Shown piece by piece: positions 9,549 through 19,963 of a stretch of 26,006 nt of DNA (position 1 is its first letter; each line of letters opens with the position of its first letter). The translations under genes and the position numbers were made by a program. Origin of the DNA: Chara braunii (lineage: Eukaryota; Streptophyta; Charophyceae; Charales; Characeae); contig BFEA01000041.1 in NCBI GenBank assembly GCA_003427395.1, forward strand, positions 1,841,357-1,867,362. The letters are read 5' to 3'. The notes under the pieces are model-generated. The model ran no database searches and was not told the origin of the DNA. It saw nothing but the letters and a program-made list of their open reading frames with translations.

Positions 9549-10057
9549 TTCGGATGCGCGATTAGTCAGCTCTCTTAACCCGTTGTTAGAAGCTCGGGGT
9601 TGCGCGATCAGGAAGGGTCGACACACGAGCGAAGTAAGAGGTGAGTAGAGTAGGAGCTGGGCGACCCGACGGGCTGGTGCCGAACGCACGGGATTGACGT
9701 GGGCCACGACGGACTGTGGGCACGGGCGAATCCGACGGGTGCGGGAGGACTAAGCGGGGTGACGACTTCGTGGGTTGGTGCGTGACGACGGACTGTCCGC
9801 ATCGGAAAGAGAGAGAGAGGAAGAGAGAGTTGAGGTCGATGGACGTGGATTTGCTGTTTCCTTGTCCTCCCCCCCCCCCCACCTTCATCTGTATACATAC
9901 ATTTTGATTGCTCCGGGCGGTTTGCCCGTTTTTATTTTGTTTCGGCTTTCTGGGATTTGGGCTTGGGTTTTTGCTCACACTTGTCTTTGCTATGGCATTA
10001 TGCGTATGATTATCGAATGTAGGGATGTATGAATGTGTGGATGTGAGGACGTCATTC

Positions 10058-10912
10058 NNNNNNNNNNNNNNNNNNNNNNNNNNNNNNNNNNNNNNNNNNN
10101 NNNNNNNNNNNNNNNNNNNNNNNNNNNNNNNNNNNNNNNNNNNNNNNNNNNNNNNNNNNNNNNNNNNNNNNNNNNNNNNNNNNNNNNNNNNNNNNNNNNN
10201 NNNNNNNNNNNNNNNNNNNNNNNNNNNNNNNNNNNNNNNNNNNNNNNNNNNNNNNNNNNNNNNNNNNNNNNNNNNNNNNNNNNNNNNNNNNNNNNNNNNN
10301 NNNNNNNNNNNNNNNNNNNNNNNNNNNNNNNNNNNNNNNNNNNNNNNNNNNNNNNNNNNNNNNNNNNNNNNNNNNNNNNNNNNNNNNNNNNNNNNNNNNN
10401 NNNNNNNNNNNNNNNNNNNNNNNNNNNNNNNNNNNNNNNNNNNNNNNNNNNNNNNNNNNNNNNNNNNNNNNNNNNNNNNNNNNNNNNNNNNNNNNNNNNN
10501 NNNNNNNNNNNNNNNNNNNNNNNNNNNNNNNNNNNNNNNNNNNNNNNNNNNNNNNNNNNNNNNNNNNNNNNNNNNNNNNNNNNNNNNNNNNNNNNNNNNN
10601 NNNNNNNNNNNNNNNNNNNNNNNNNNNNNNNNNNNNNNNNNNNNNNNNNNNNNNNNNNNNNNNNNNNNNNNNNNNNNNNNNNNNNNNNNNNNNNNNNNNN
10701 NNNNNNNNNNNNNNNNNNNNNNNNNNNNNNNNNNNNNNNNNNNNNNNNNNNNNNNNNNNNNNNNNNNNNNNNNNNNNNNNNNNNNNNNNNNNNNNNNNNN
10801 NNNNNNNNNNNNNNNNNNNNNNNNNNNNNNNNNNNNNNNNNNNNNNNNNNNNNNNNNNNNNNNNNNNNNNNNNNNNNNNNNNNNNNNNNNNNNNNNNNNN
10901 NNNNNNNNNNNN
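10058..10912. other. Assembly gap (N)
   Basis: 855 undetermined bases inside the 3' LTR. Open frames crossing it are meaningless. The sequence resumes at 10913 with exactly the same bases as window position 1, so both copies of the LTR break at one identical point. Confidence 1.
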
Positions 10913-11150
10913 TGGCGGCCCCCGACGGCCTAACTTTTCAGGACCACCTCCACCACGGAGGAATTTTCCCGCAACCCGTCGCCCACAGTGTCCCGGCCCC
11001 ATCGGACCGTGAGTCCCTTGTGCACGCTCGCCTAATTGCATTCATACCCTTAAGACTCCCCCACTTTCCCCAAAAATCGTTGGCACACCCCTTGTCGCAC
11101 TTCCAAGCCCACATCCCACTCCGATCAGGAAGTCGCGCTGAGCGTGAGGT

Positions 11151-13172
11151 TGGGCGTCACATATCTCCAAAGTGGTTTCCAAGGCTTTTGGCCCTATTTT
11201 GAAAGAGTTTTCGGCCTATAATGATCCCGTGGAGCCTGATTTGCTGAACATTCGGTTCGATCTGGAGTCGGCAGCAAGACTGCAGTATAAACGGTATCTG
11301 ATCGTAGACCTCGGCAATGTCGGGTATGTAGAATTGGAAGTGTTTGTCCTTCTACTCCCTGGTGTCCCTCCTGTAGGAAGTACTTTCACAAGGAAGGAGA
11401 TGAGGATTGTTGGTCGAAGAACAAAAAGTCATATGCGGGTGCAGCAAAGTCAAAAGCTCAAAACTCTCCTTCGAAGGGGAACAGAGGCAGGGGGGTGGTC
11501 CGATCGGAGGAAAGGGAGGCGAGAAAGGGGAAGGAGATAAGGCGTCGGAAGGGGGGGGAAAGAAGGGGCCATCGCCAACCAAGGATGGGGCCCATCCGGA
11601 GGAGGTTCGGGTGAAAGAGAAAGAGAAAGAGGGCTCCTCGAAATGGGTGGTGAAGAAGGGTAAGGCAAGGGATTGGGAGGAGACTTCGAAGGGACCCGGC
11701 GGGAAGGGGGACAGTACTGGGTCGAGAAAGGAAAATGACGATGTTACGGAAAAGGGAGAAGAACTCAGGGAGAATAGACCTGAACGGCGGGAAAAGGGAA
11801 AAGAGCAAACGGTAAGTAATACTCGCGACGGGTCTGGTCTTCCTGGTTTGAAAGATGTAGATCGGATGGAAGGGGATATCATCCTATTCAGGGAAAAGTG
11901 TAAGCGGGACGAGGGAGACTGCCCGACAGAGGAGGTGGTACTCTCGAGTCCGAAGGATTCCGATCCGGGTAATGCGTTAGTTTTGTATGATGCAACCAAA
12001 GCCCGCAAGGCTGCAGGTCGACTCTCCCCACGTTCCTCAGGGGAGGACTCCGAGGACGACGAGGATGGTTTCCTGGAGCCTTTGTTCGGGGCTAAGGATG
12101 GGAGGGGGAACTCTCCCATAAAGACCTATGATAATGAATCCTTCGATTGGACGCTCACGGGTAACATATCGATTGAGGAATTAACTACACCCATCACAGC
12201 ATGCAGGCCCTTGCCTGTTCCCGCTCGTGAGTTTCATTCTTCCAATTCGAAGGAATTTTTCGAAGCGACTGAAGAAAATACAGATGAACGACGTACTGGG
12301 GGGAAGAAAGGCCATTTAAAATCGTTGGCCCGGAGTAAGTCCCCCATGAACGATCCTCGGAAAGGGATTGCCTCCCCAGCCAAGAAGTCGAAGAAAGTTC
12401 TCTTTCAAGCCAAAACTGGAGCTCAGTCCTCCGGTAAGAACGATGCCCTCGTAGACCAGGGTTCAGAGGGTAAGGAGAAGAAGGTCACACGGCGCAAGTT
12501 GACTTCGTCCCTCTCTTCGGCTCCGCCAATGAAAACTCTGTCAAAGGCAGAGAAGAAGAAAGGGGTGAAGGCTGCACTGGCTGTTCCCTTAATCTGCACG
12601 CTCTCACCCCATGGTATTATGGTGCTCACAAATAAACTACCTGACGAGACCTTGGCCTTCCCCTGCTTTCCGTCTGCAGGCCCCCCAGGGGATGTCCAAC
12701 AGACGGGTTGGGCAGCTGAGTCAGTTCTGAAAGGGTATGCTTCATGTTCTATCTTGTCCAAGCCAAAGATGGGAGACATGTACACACAACCCCAAATGGG
12801 GATGTATATATTGTTCATATTTCCTTTTTGACTCTTCAAGCTGATACCCTTGCTAGAGCACAAATGCGGAATCTGGATATCCACTGGCAGCCGTTGGCCC
12901 ATCTGCTGGATGTGGGTATTGATACACTTTGTGATATTTCGATCATGGAGGAGGTTTCGGCGCTCACTGTGGCACAATGGCTGTCACAGTGAGGGTCTGC
13001 CGACTACCTGACTTCCCCTGCCTTTGTAGCGAATTTGGAAAAAAAGCAAATGCGGGATCAGCAGAAGGCTTAGGGGCATACAAGGGAGTTTGTCCCTAAG
13101 AATCAGGCAGGAACCCGCATCCAATTAACTCGTGGCAAGGACCCAGTTGATGGTCCTGCCAAGAAGATTTAG
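11151..13172 (+). pseudogene. LINE ORF1 remnant (RNA-binding protein)
   Basis: This is the presumed nucleic-acid-binding ORF1 protein. The start codon is missing. The opening segment (KAFGPILKEFSAYNDPV, then YLIVDLGNVGYVELEVF) resembles the DUF4283-type N-terminus of plant L1 ORF1. A one-base shift near 11341 puts the CX2CX4HX6C knuckle (11363-11410) in another frame, followed by a Lys/Ser/Gly-rich stretch. A second shift in the G-run near 11491 leads to a long charged low-complexity tail, and a third near 12740 to a final segment with stops at 12990 (TGA) and 13071 (TAG). The last stop, TAG 13170, lies 20 bases inside ORF2. Residue agreement across each frame change shows the order of parts. 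Confidence 0.7.
11363..11410 (+). other. LINE ORF1 CCHC-like zinc knuckle
   Basis: Read in the frame that begins at 11342, the sequence gives CPSCRKYFHKEGDEDC, that is C-X2-C-X4-H-X6-C. Spacing after His is longer than the retroviral CX2CX4HX4C, and an expected Gly-His pair appears as Gly-Asp. It is probably the degraded zf-CCHC_4 finger of plant L1 ORF1. Confidence 0.5.
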
Positions 13173-16100
13173 ATTTGCCACGTGGAACGGTCGTGGCTTA
13201 GGGGATACTGCTAATAAATTTAAGAAAGCGAGACTATGCTCCTGGGTATATAAACACCACGTCCTATTTCTATGTCTGCAGGAAACGAAGCTGAACGATC
13301 CGAAACTGTCCAATATTACGAACTGGTGGAAAGGCCCGCAATTCTGGGCTTCTGCTCAGGGTTCCAAGGGCGGTGTGACGATCTTAATTAATCAGGAATT
13401 GGAAATAGATATATTGGATCATTATATCGACCCAGAGGGAAGATGGTTATGGGTGAAATTCGAAGCGGAGGCAGAAACGAGGGCGATTATGACTGTGTAT
13501 GCCCCGGTGGATTTAGCGGAAAGAATTTCCTTCTTTGCCGCCCTCCCAGGCTGGATCCCGGATACAGAAAATTTGATCCTGACCGGAGATTGGAACACGG
13601 TCTTTAACCCGGGCCTAGACTCTTTGAAAATACATCAGGTGAGGCAGGATACTTTGCCGCTCTCAGAATTCATGGAATCTCAGAACCTAGTGGACGCCTA
13701 CAAGACTCTGAACCTTGATGACAATGGTTTTACGTGGTTTGGGCTGAAACCCAATACACGTACGCCTGCGCCAAGCAAGAGACTAGATTTCTTCTTGGTA
13801 AGAGGTTCTCCGTGGGACAGGTGCATGTTCTGTGACGTACAAATAGGTTCGCTCTCGGATCATTACCCCGTAACGCTGGATATTATTTCCAAGGATATAT
13901 TAGAAATACATCACCCCCCTTTCCGTTTAAATGTGAATCTGTTGAAAGATGAAGGCATTTCAAAATAGGTGTCTTCGCATATGGAAGCTTGGAAAGGAGC
14001 GCAAGATCTGTTCAGCGATCCTAATGATTGGCCTGATTCCGGTATTGCCATTGTGAGAGCGGCTTTGGTGGAATTTTCGAGGATGAAGGCCGCCGCCCGC
14101 AACTGAAAGGAACAGTCCCTGGAAAAAGCAGTTAAAGCTGCGGAAGAGAAAATGGGGAGGGATGCCTTTGCAAACTTTTATTGGGCCGAAAAGAGATCGA
14201 AAGCTCTGGCGGACCTAGAAGCCCTCCAGATACAAAGACAAGGGGACTGGCTTGAATGGTTGAAGCTTAGAGGTATAATAGGTTACGATAGAATGACCAA
14301 ATTATCCTTTAGATCACTACTGTTAAGGCAATCTAAGTCTTTGGTAAGAGAGCTAGCTCACCCCTTTGTGATTATTGCTCCGATAGCTAGTGACACCATT
14401 ACCATGTGCGAATATGCTTTAGAATATTATAGGGATATTGTGTCGACTAGGAGACCCCTGGACCCCCCAGATTTGGACTTGTCAGAGTTCTCAGATTTCT
14501 GGGAAGCTCCGTATGCTACCATTACTCATTCAGCTAAAGAAGAGTTAGACCAACCGATGACAGTGGATGAATTATTGATGGCGGCAAAACTCATGGCAAA
14601 AGGAAAATGCCCCGGCCTGGACGGGCTCCCAGTCGAATTGATTATGGCGTCATGGCAAGCCTTTGGGCCATTTTTATGCGAAATTTATAACAAAGCCCAG
14701 ACCTTTGGCTCCTTTCCAAGAAACTTCACATTGGGCATGATCTCGCTCCTCTATTAAAAAGGCGACAAAAGGGACGTACGGAACTGGAGACCGATTTCGG
14801 TTTTGAATGTAACGTATAAACTGTTTGCTAAAACTTTAGCCCTGCGTTTAGCGAAGCTGTTGCCTGAATTGATCGGGTGGGAGCAGGGTGCTTTTGTTAA
14901 GGGACGCTCAATCTTTGATAATATTTTGGCGACAGTCCAAGCGTTAGAAGTGATAGGGAAGGAAAACAGAGGTGTTGCAGTCCTTCTCCTTGATATGGAG
15001 AAGGCCTATGGCAAAGTTGGTTGGAGTTTTGTCCATACCACTCTTAAAAGTCTTGGCTTTGGGCAAGGGTTCGTTTGGTGGGTCAAGGCCAGCTATGCAG
15101 ACGTCTCATCAGTAGTAATAGTAAACGGAAGGTTGTCTGGCAAGTTCCGCTGAACCCGTTCTCTGAGGCAGGGGTGTCCGCTTGCCCCCCTTCTTTTTGT
15201 CATTCAGCTGGAAGTTTTATTGAATGACATAAGAAAGAATTATAAAATTAAGGGGTTACAATTATCTCAGTCTGCGCAATGGAAAGGGGGGGCTATAATG
15301 GACGATTTAACTATAGCTAGTGAAAATACGGTAGAATCCTTGTCAGAATTAAAAACGGTAATAGATACATACTGTACGCTATCAGAGGCATCCATAAATT
15401 GGGACAAGTCTGTGTTTTTCCTCCCTCCCTCCCAAAGCCTGTGTGTTAATTGGGGTCTGAGACAAATTCCGGCGAACTCCTCGGATTGCTTCTTGGGTAT
15501 TCAAGTTTCTCTTTCTAACTGTGCAGCGGTTCAGGATGACATTTTGGTGGGTAAAGTTTCAGCCCGCATAGCAGGGTGGGTTCGCAGCCATAAACTTTCG
15601 TTGTATGGCAGAGCGATGGTCCTGTCAGCGGCGGCTTTCTCGTTACTATGGTTCCCGCTTTCAGTTCACTTGCTGGGAGAGGAGGCCTACGCAAAAATAA
15701 GAAAGGCAGCGGCCCGTTACTTGTGGAAGCCAGCGGCAGAAGATCAGCAGGGGTTCATTCATAAGGTGGCGTGGGATGAGGTGTGTACGGCCAAGGATCA
15801 GGGGGGTCTGGGTATCCTTGACCCAGTCCAACAGAACCTGGCCCTTCTGATTAAATGGCTTATTGCAGCTACTTGGGGTCCATGCTCCAAATGGTGGGTG
15901 AGATTGGCGGAACACATCCTTGTAGGGGACTGGCGCCTGGCTAAAGGTAGTGATGTGTGGAGATCCTTGTTCATACCATCCTTTGCGAAACGCCGTCCAA
16001 AGTCCAGGTTGTGGAGAAGCATCCTCCATGCGTGGGGAAGATTATTCCCTTCGTCAAGATCCCAGCCCTCCACGAAGCACGAGGTACTTAATCAGTTTCT

Positions 16101-17415
16101 GTTTGAGAACCCTTGGGTAATGAAGGAGGATGGCTCTCAGTTTATGGCAGATGGCTCCAAGGGATCTTTTGGAAGATTTTGGGTGGAGAGAGGTATTATG
16201 CAGATAAAGGATTTATGGGATCAGAGGGAGGGGGATTGGGTACGGACGGACCAGGTGCGGAGGTTGCTCCCTCATGGTCGGGACATAGAAAGCCGGTTCT
16301 CTGCTCTTAAGAGGGCGATACCGGATTTCTGGCTGTTCCTACTGCAAAACCCTGGTCTCCCACAGGCTGGTACTTGGCTAAAAGATCCCTCTGCTCCTGG
16401 CTGGTTCTTGAAGGTGGAAGGTCCAGAAATCCCCCAAGGCATTAAGGTCCAAATCTGGGAGAGGTATGTTGACAGCAAGAAACAGGCGTGCCTAAAGCAT
16501 GTGGGAGAAAAGGTCCTGTCTTCTACGGGAGGATATGAAGAAAGCAGGATCTGGTCCCCAGGAGCAAGAGGAAAGGGTAAGATGCATGTTCTGTATGAAA
16601 ATGCTTCTGATATCTCTGTAGAGCCATGTCTGATGGGATGGGATGGACTGGAGTCACCCTCGGAGATCGCCCCTGTGTTTCAATACAAGCCTGGTTGGGG
16701 TGTGAAGATTCTCAGAGCTAAATGTAAGAAACAGCCTATCACCACGGCTGCCAGACGCCTGAGTAAGCAACTCGGATTCGAAGTGGGATCGGTAGATCTC
16801 TTCAAGCTATGGAAGGCTTTCCAGCTAATTCCCTCTCAGAAGCAAGCTAGCATACAGTGGTTACAGTCCTTGCTGGCCACCCCTTCGGCCTTATGGCTAG
16901 CAGAAAAAGGTATGCCTGTTGATCCGCAGTGCATTCGGTGCCAATGGGGCTGGGAGACGGCCTCCCATATTTGGCTGTATTGTCCGGCCTCCTTCCAGAT
17001 CTGGTCCTGGTGGCAAACACATTGGCAAAATATGTCCAAAGGGGAGTTCCCATGGAATCATGAGTGGATTTTATTTGGGGCCTCTCCTGTAGACTCAGAT
17101 CTGTCGGAAGGTTGGGGGTATACGGCTCTCGTCTGCAGAGGAATAATAATGGAGGCAATCTGGAAAAGTAGAAACAATGCAGTGTTTCATAAGGAGGGCT
17201 CGACCGTTCAGGGAATAGTTAGCGAGATAAAAAGTCAAATCCGGTTGGCCATTAGGGTGGATTGGAGGGCATCCTCAGCCCAGGTGAAAAAGAACAGGTA
17301 TTGGTTTGGTAAGACATGGGCTAGGAAAGGGGCTCTGTCCTCTATCTCCCCAGTTGGCCATTTGTGTTTTTGTCCTTGGCTGCAGCACAACCCCCCTGGA
17401 GGGGCAGGTACATAG
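13150..17415 (+). pseudogene. LINE ORF2: endonuclease, reverse transcriptase, zf-RVT
   Basis: ORF2 nicks target DNA and reverse-transcribes the LINE RNA. From ATG 13150 the reading frame is continuous to TAG 17413, about 1421 codons, broken by just four stops: TAG 13966, TGA 14104, TAA 14755 and TGA 15151. The AP-endonuclease part keeps ATWNGRGL, LQETKL, TGDWN, RLDFFLV and SDHYPV. RT blocks are NWRPISVLN, the GAFVKGRSI string, LLLDMEKAYGKV, LRQGCPLAPLLF and IMDDL (15295-15309). The last is unusual because L1 RT has F/YADD here. A zf-RVT motif CX2CX8HX4C is at 16930-16983. An upstream GTG at 13132 is possible, but the ATG overlaps the ORF1 end neatly. Confidence 0.9.
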
Positions 17416-17872
17416 ACCGAGATAGGTCCTTGACTATGGGTCGCTTTTAGACCCCACAGTTCTATCCTCCTTGTTGCTACTGAGTAGTTTCATATGTTAG
17501 CGATTCTAGGTTCCTGTTAATTTTTTTGTGGTAGTAGCTTGGTTCATACGATGGAATGTTTTGTCATTGTCTACGATGGTGTTTGAATGATAGAGTGCTT
17601 GTAATGAGGAGTTGGTGTCATAGGGGCACAACAGTAGGAGGCAGTGATCTCTGGTGTGAGTCCTTTTGTTTAGGATAGATGCATTGTGTCATGTTTAGGA
17701 TAGCGGGTCCCTTTGGGTCCTGTAAAAAGCGAACACTGGGTAATGCTCCCAGACGATTTGGTTTGGTTACCGGGTAGACTGTGAGGACCCCGGCCTCAAG
17801 GACACCCTTTTCAGTAATTACAACAAAAAAAAACAAAAAAAAAACAAAACAAAACAAAAACAAAACAAAAAC
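17416..17872 (+). other. LINE 3' UTR and A/C-rich tail
   Basis: After the ORF2 stop come about 400 non-coding bases, then an A-rich tail at 17819-17872 made of A-runs broken by single C, largely AAAAC units. Such a tail marks the 3' end of a LINE made by target-primed reverse transcription. An exact target-site duplication at the 5' side is not visible, because the 5' end abuts the LTR. Confidence 0.75.
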
Positions 17873-17910
17873 ACGGGCGCGCGGGCGATTCGGTACCGAG
17901 CTTGACGGAG

Positions 17911-17945
17911 TGGGGTGGGGTGGGGTGGGGTGGGGTGGGGGGGGG
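17911..17945 (+). repeat. GGGGT tract, quadruplex-capable
   Basis: Six or more runs of four or more G separated by single T, ending in a longer G-run. The spacing allows intramolecular G-quadruplex folding. It is not the TTTAGGG plant telomere repeat, so I do not call it telomeric. Confidence 0.85.
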
Positions 17946-18018
17946 CGGCCACGATTACGGGCTGACGGGCGGGCGAACGGGGGCCTCCGGTAGCCTCCGG
18001 TAGCGATATCTCGGCCCG

Positions 18019-18158
18019 ATATCTCACGGCCCGAATTGCAGGCCGGTAACGCGCCGTGGACGGCCCAGATCGCAGGCCGATCAGAAAGTTTTCTGATCGG
18101 CCTGCGATCTGGGCCGTCCGCGGCGCATTACCGCCCTGCGATTCAGGCTGTGAGATAT
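18019..18158. repeat. GC-rich 140-bp inverted repeat (foldback)
   Basis: The left arm 18019-18087 and right arm 18090-18158 are reverse complements, 69 bases each, with 6 mismatches and a 2-base centre. The central 30-plus bases of each arm match perfectly. A short neighbouring copy of the outer end (CGATATCTCGGCCC at 18004-18017) precedes it. It would extrude as a cruciform or, if transcribed, form a long hairpin RNA. No terminal duplication or transposase was found. Confidence 0.9.
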
Positions 18159-18183
18159 GACGTTTAGCAGTTCTTATAGTAGG

Positions 18184-18371
18184 TGTAGATGTAGATGTAG
18201 ATGATAAGGTCGCGTAGGCACGTTGTGATTTTTTCCTTTGCTTTGACTTCTAGATTGGAGTTCAAATATGGGTCTTCTATTCGATGCCAAGTAGGCATTG
18301 TTTTTTTTTTTTTTTTTAGGCATTGTGATTGTTTCCTTTACTATGCTTCCTAGACTGAAGGTCAATCAAAG
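18184..18371 (+). repeat. (GTAGAT)n and a duplicated 50-bp segment around poly-T
   Basis: GTAGAT repeats at 18184-18203. A roughly 50-base imperfect direct repeat follows: 18215-18266 and 18317-18367. A run of 17 T (18301-18317) lies just before the second copy and is flanked on both sides by TAGGCATTG. Confidence 0.7.
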
Positions 18372-18394
18372 ATTGTACTCTCATTTTTTTATTC

Positions 18395-19638
18395 TCATCT
18401 TGTTTGGGGAGGTTGGGCATCATGTGCATCGATATCATTCATTGAGGCGGGGATTGTAGAGATGATAATTACAGGCTTGTTCTTTGTAGTTGTAATTCTT
18501 ACAATGGTGGAATATGCCCTGGCTGTGGGCCCTCGCTCATGACACAAAGCGTGTGGTCGGATGCTGGTTATCGGTCCACTTAAAACGGACAAATTGGGGA
18601 TCATTCTTCCTGGAATGATGCTACCATCTTCTCCCAAAATAGAACGGATGGTCATTATATCAGTATTTGGCCCAGCTTTCAGTCCCGATGCAGCGAAAAT
18701 GACAGTATGCTCTGTTCGGGTGAAGACGGGAGCCAGAAGAGGCCAGCTCTCAAGATCATTCTTCACTCCATATTCCTGTTATGAGATGCTGGACCCATTT
18801 TCCAGCAGGTGCATCCCCCCACGAATAAACTGGATGCTCCGTCTACATATCAGGGCTGCCCTTATCAGCGCTGGGATGGTGGCTTGCAAATTGTAGTGGT
18901 TTAGGAAAAAAAAAAAAAAAAAGAGGACTCAGAAGTCAGTCTGCCTTTGACAACAGAGAGGACATGAATGGTAGAGGTGGGTGATGGATGACATGGAAGA
19001 CCTGGCTGAGGATTCTCATCACAAGAGTTGCAATGGGGCTGGCATCGACTACGCCCACCAAATACTCCTGACAAATGGAATGCCGGTTGCAGCCTAACGG
19101 GAAGAAATTATGGGCAGACAACGCGTTCATTATAATGCCCCTGGCCACAAAATGGACGTATGATGTCCGGATGTGGAGGGTGCATGCAGTCAGGAAAGCC
19201 GGGCCAGCCGTTGCACAAACGGATGTAGAAACCCTGGCACTGTAGCGATTGTGGCAGAGACAAAGATGCCTGCAGCTGAGTGCAATAGTGTCTGCAGCTG
19301 TGCAGAGGAGAAGGCTGCAGAGCATTGCCACCGTCTTGTGCTGTGGCAAAGCGGCAGACTCGGCAGAGAACTGATCCTTCCTTGACGTAGAAGACCATGC
19401 AGACCGTTTGGTGAGCGAGGCAAGAAAACATCATCATCGTTGCAAAGGAAATCGCCACATCGATCATGGCATGGACCATGGTGCCGTTGTCCGACAGCTC
19501 CCAGCGGTCAGACAGGTATGGGAAATTGCCATGTTGCCCATGGACAGGTCTGTGTACACTGCAGGCAGAGATGTGGGATGCAGGGCGAAACCACTCACCA
19601 AGCCGAGCAAGGCACAGTTCAAGTTGGCAGTCTCTCAT
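18395..19638 (-). other. Minus-strand exon-like segments, unidentified
   Basis: Three overlapping open segments occupy this stretch on the minus strand. One (19638 down to 19300) has a polar start with NFPYLSD followed by a hydrophobic helix (MIDVAISFATMMMFSCL). The most 3' one (18766 down to 18395) is hydrophilic and is preceded by an in-frame stop. The pattern could be more exons of the membrane-protein gene immediately upstream on this strand, or chance openness. A possible GTGAGT to CTGCAG intron here would be only 40 bases, too short. I cannot assign a product, and I see no plus-strand gene. Confidence 0.25.
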
Positions 19639-19743
19639 TGCTACTTACAGGAGCGCAATCCTAAGGCCTCCTTCCCTGGTATGGTCCCTCTGCCTCTAGT
19701 CAGGGAAGATCCACATCAAACTGAAAAGCAGTTGAAGGACAGT

Positions 19744-19882
19744 TCAATGCCGTATGAGATGGGCAGTTGTGGAAACTGTGCAGATCAGCATTAGCAGGAG
19801 GCAGGGCACAGAGATTGGGAATGATTTGAACAAAATTAGAGGAACAGGGATCACAGAGATGTTCCTTATTGTGGTGAGCAGG
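19744..19882 (-). CDS. Candidate terminal exon of minus-strand membrane-protein gene
   Basis: The acceptor CACCCCAG precedes 19882 on the minus strand. The exon reads in phase with the exon at 19964-20343 across an 81-base GTAAAT...CAG intron, adds a long hydrophobic helix (ISVIPVPLILF and VPCLLLMLICTV), and ends at TGA 19744. The fit of phase, intron ends and hydropathy is the evidence. No homology is recognised. Confidence 0.33.
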
Positions 19883-19963
19883 CTGGGGTGACGAACACTG
19901 GCCAACGATTTGCAGGTTACGTAGAGGATGTTCCAAGGGCTGTGCCTATAGTCGGTCATTTAC

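Larger units (their letters stand above)
8753..11150 (+). repeat. 3' LTR (contains the N gap), boundaries approximate
   Basis: The right part (10913-11150) matches the 5' LTR end at 1-238. The left part, up to the gap, is non-coding, with promoter-like signals and pyrimidine-rich runs. The left boundary is inferred: a 14-base word at 8753 recurs just outside the right end at 11151, and a 16-bp palindrome sits there. With the gap the LTR would be about 2.4 kb, long for a Ty3 element, so the true start could lie further right. Confidence 0.5.
11151..17872 (+). mobile_element. L1-like LINE, 5' end missing, inactive
   Basis: This is a non-LTR retrotransposon in plus orientation. It has an ORF1 remnant with a CCHC-like knuckle, an ORF2 with AP-type endonuclease, reverse transcriptase and C-terminal zf-RVT, a roughly 400-base 3' UTR, and an A-rich tail. 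It starts directly at the end of the Ty3 3' LTR. Either the LTR element inserted into ORF1 of the LINE, or a 5'-truncated LINE inserted next to the LTR. The first explanation would put the missing LINE 5' part left of the window. ORF2 has endonuclease and RT motifs typical of plant L1 elements, and no RNase H domain was seen. Confidence 0.88.

Noticed and set aside
10025-11202. Long open frames of 300-390 codons across the N gap
   Set aside because: Almost all residues are undetermined bases.
17911-17945. Telomere-like repeat
   Set aside because: The unit is GGGGT, not TTTAGGG or a known green-algal telomere unit, and it sits inside other repeats.
19558-19597. Intron with GTGAGT donor and CTGCAG acceptor on the minus strand
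   Set aside because: Only 40 bases long, below the usual minimum for plant-type introns.
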